Assembly: GCF_900100265.1 (NCBI RefSeq)
Contig: NZ_LT629696.1
Coordinates: 310,001-374,000, forward strand
Source: Leifsonia sp. 466MF
Lineage (GTDB): Bacteria; Actinomycetota; Actinomycetes; Actinomycetales; Microbacteriaceae
DNA length: 64,000 nucleotides
Direction of reading: 5' to 3'
The position numbers were made by a program, and so were the translations under genes. Below the pieces are notes generated by a model, which saw only the letters and a program-made list of their open reading frames with translations, was not told the origin of the DNA and ran no database searches. Position 1 is the stretch's first letter, and every line of letters starts with the position of its first letter. Below, piece by piece: positions 63,906 through 64,000 of this stretch.

Positions 63906-64000
63906 ATGGAGGAGATGCGGGCGATGGGGGAACTGCGGGCGGTGGAGGCGGGCTGGCTCCCGGGCCGGCCGGACGACGGCTCCGACCAGTGCGCCCACGG
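63906..64000 (+). CDS. Start of an unidentified gene, truncated by the window edge
   Basis: An ATG at 63906 opens a frame that is still open at the end (31 codons plus 2 bases), with protein-like text (EAGWLPGRPDDGSDQCAHG). It begins 4 bases after the stop of the YedK-type gene, so it may be in the same operon. ATG 63915 or 63924 are alternatives. No family can be assigned from the fragment. Confidence 0.45.
   Translation, partial: MEEMRAMGELRAVEAGWLPGRPDDGSDQCAH

Overview
The window is high-GC actinobacterial chromosome. Gene content and order point to the Microbacteriaceae, most like Leifsonia and relatives. This is a judgement from protein style (LAxTG surface proteins, DUF2510, actinobacterial CtaG, an actinobacterial type exopolysaccharide locus), not from a database search. 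I saw no rRNA, tRNA, CRISPR array, prophage or insertion sequence.

Layout. (1) 1-17202 is mostly housekeeping and accessory metabolism. It holds a membrane molybdopterin oxidoreductase divergent from a fasciclin lipoprotein, a frame-broken metallo-beta-lactamase-fold hydrolase, a minus-strand run (alpha/beta hydrolase, VOC protein, hypothetical, NtaA-type flavin monooxygenase, CtaG), an NlpC/P60 hydrolase, a LysE exporter, a secreted alkaline phosphatase and a lamin-tail surface protein that both end in LASTG sorting signals, a GNAT, a DUF1611 protein and a TMEM175-like channel. (2) 17203-27251 is a patch of visibly lower GC. It carries small membrane proteins, orphan hypotheticals, a broken matrixin-lectin-discoidin gene, a PASTA protein, a 2H phosphoesterase and a YdcF-like protein, with long non-coding stretches; it looks like a variable or acquired region. 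(3) 27252-39043 returns to ordinary genes: an MFS exporter overlapping its MarR-type regulator, an EamA transporter with a RibD-like reductase, recQ, a hexapeptide-repeat protein, acyl-CoA oxidase, mdh, a YpfJ-type metallopeptidase and a prolyl aminopeptidase.

(4) 39032-62776 is one exopolysaccharide locus. WbaP-like polyprenyl glycosylphosphotransferase (61259-62776) starts the lipid-linked repeat. Six glycosyltransferases extend it (44418, 45691, 47440, 48493, 49590 and 55324). A Wzx-type flippase, a Wzy/O-antigen-ligase-type polymerase, a Wzz/tyrosine-kinase fusion and a low-molecular-weight tyrosine phosphatase provide export, polymerisation and control. A polysaccharide deacetylase, a TagD-like cytidylyltransferase and a CDP-alcohol phosphotransferase suggest deacetylation and a phospho-alcohol decoration. 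Two large secreted proteins, a beta-helix protein and a 1573-residue LamG/PKD protein, share a module and probably bind or process the polymer. A repeated 17-bp element, best form AGTGA-N7-TCACC, sits in several intergenic leaders of this locus and may be a shared operator. (5) 63182-64000 holds a YedK/HMCES-type protein and the start of one more gene.

Three genes (near 2670, 7525 and 21340-21395) each need one extra base to restore a full-length frame, at G/C-rich runs. This fits either real pseudogenes or base-calling deletions.
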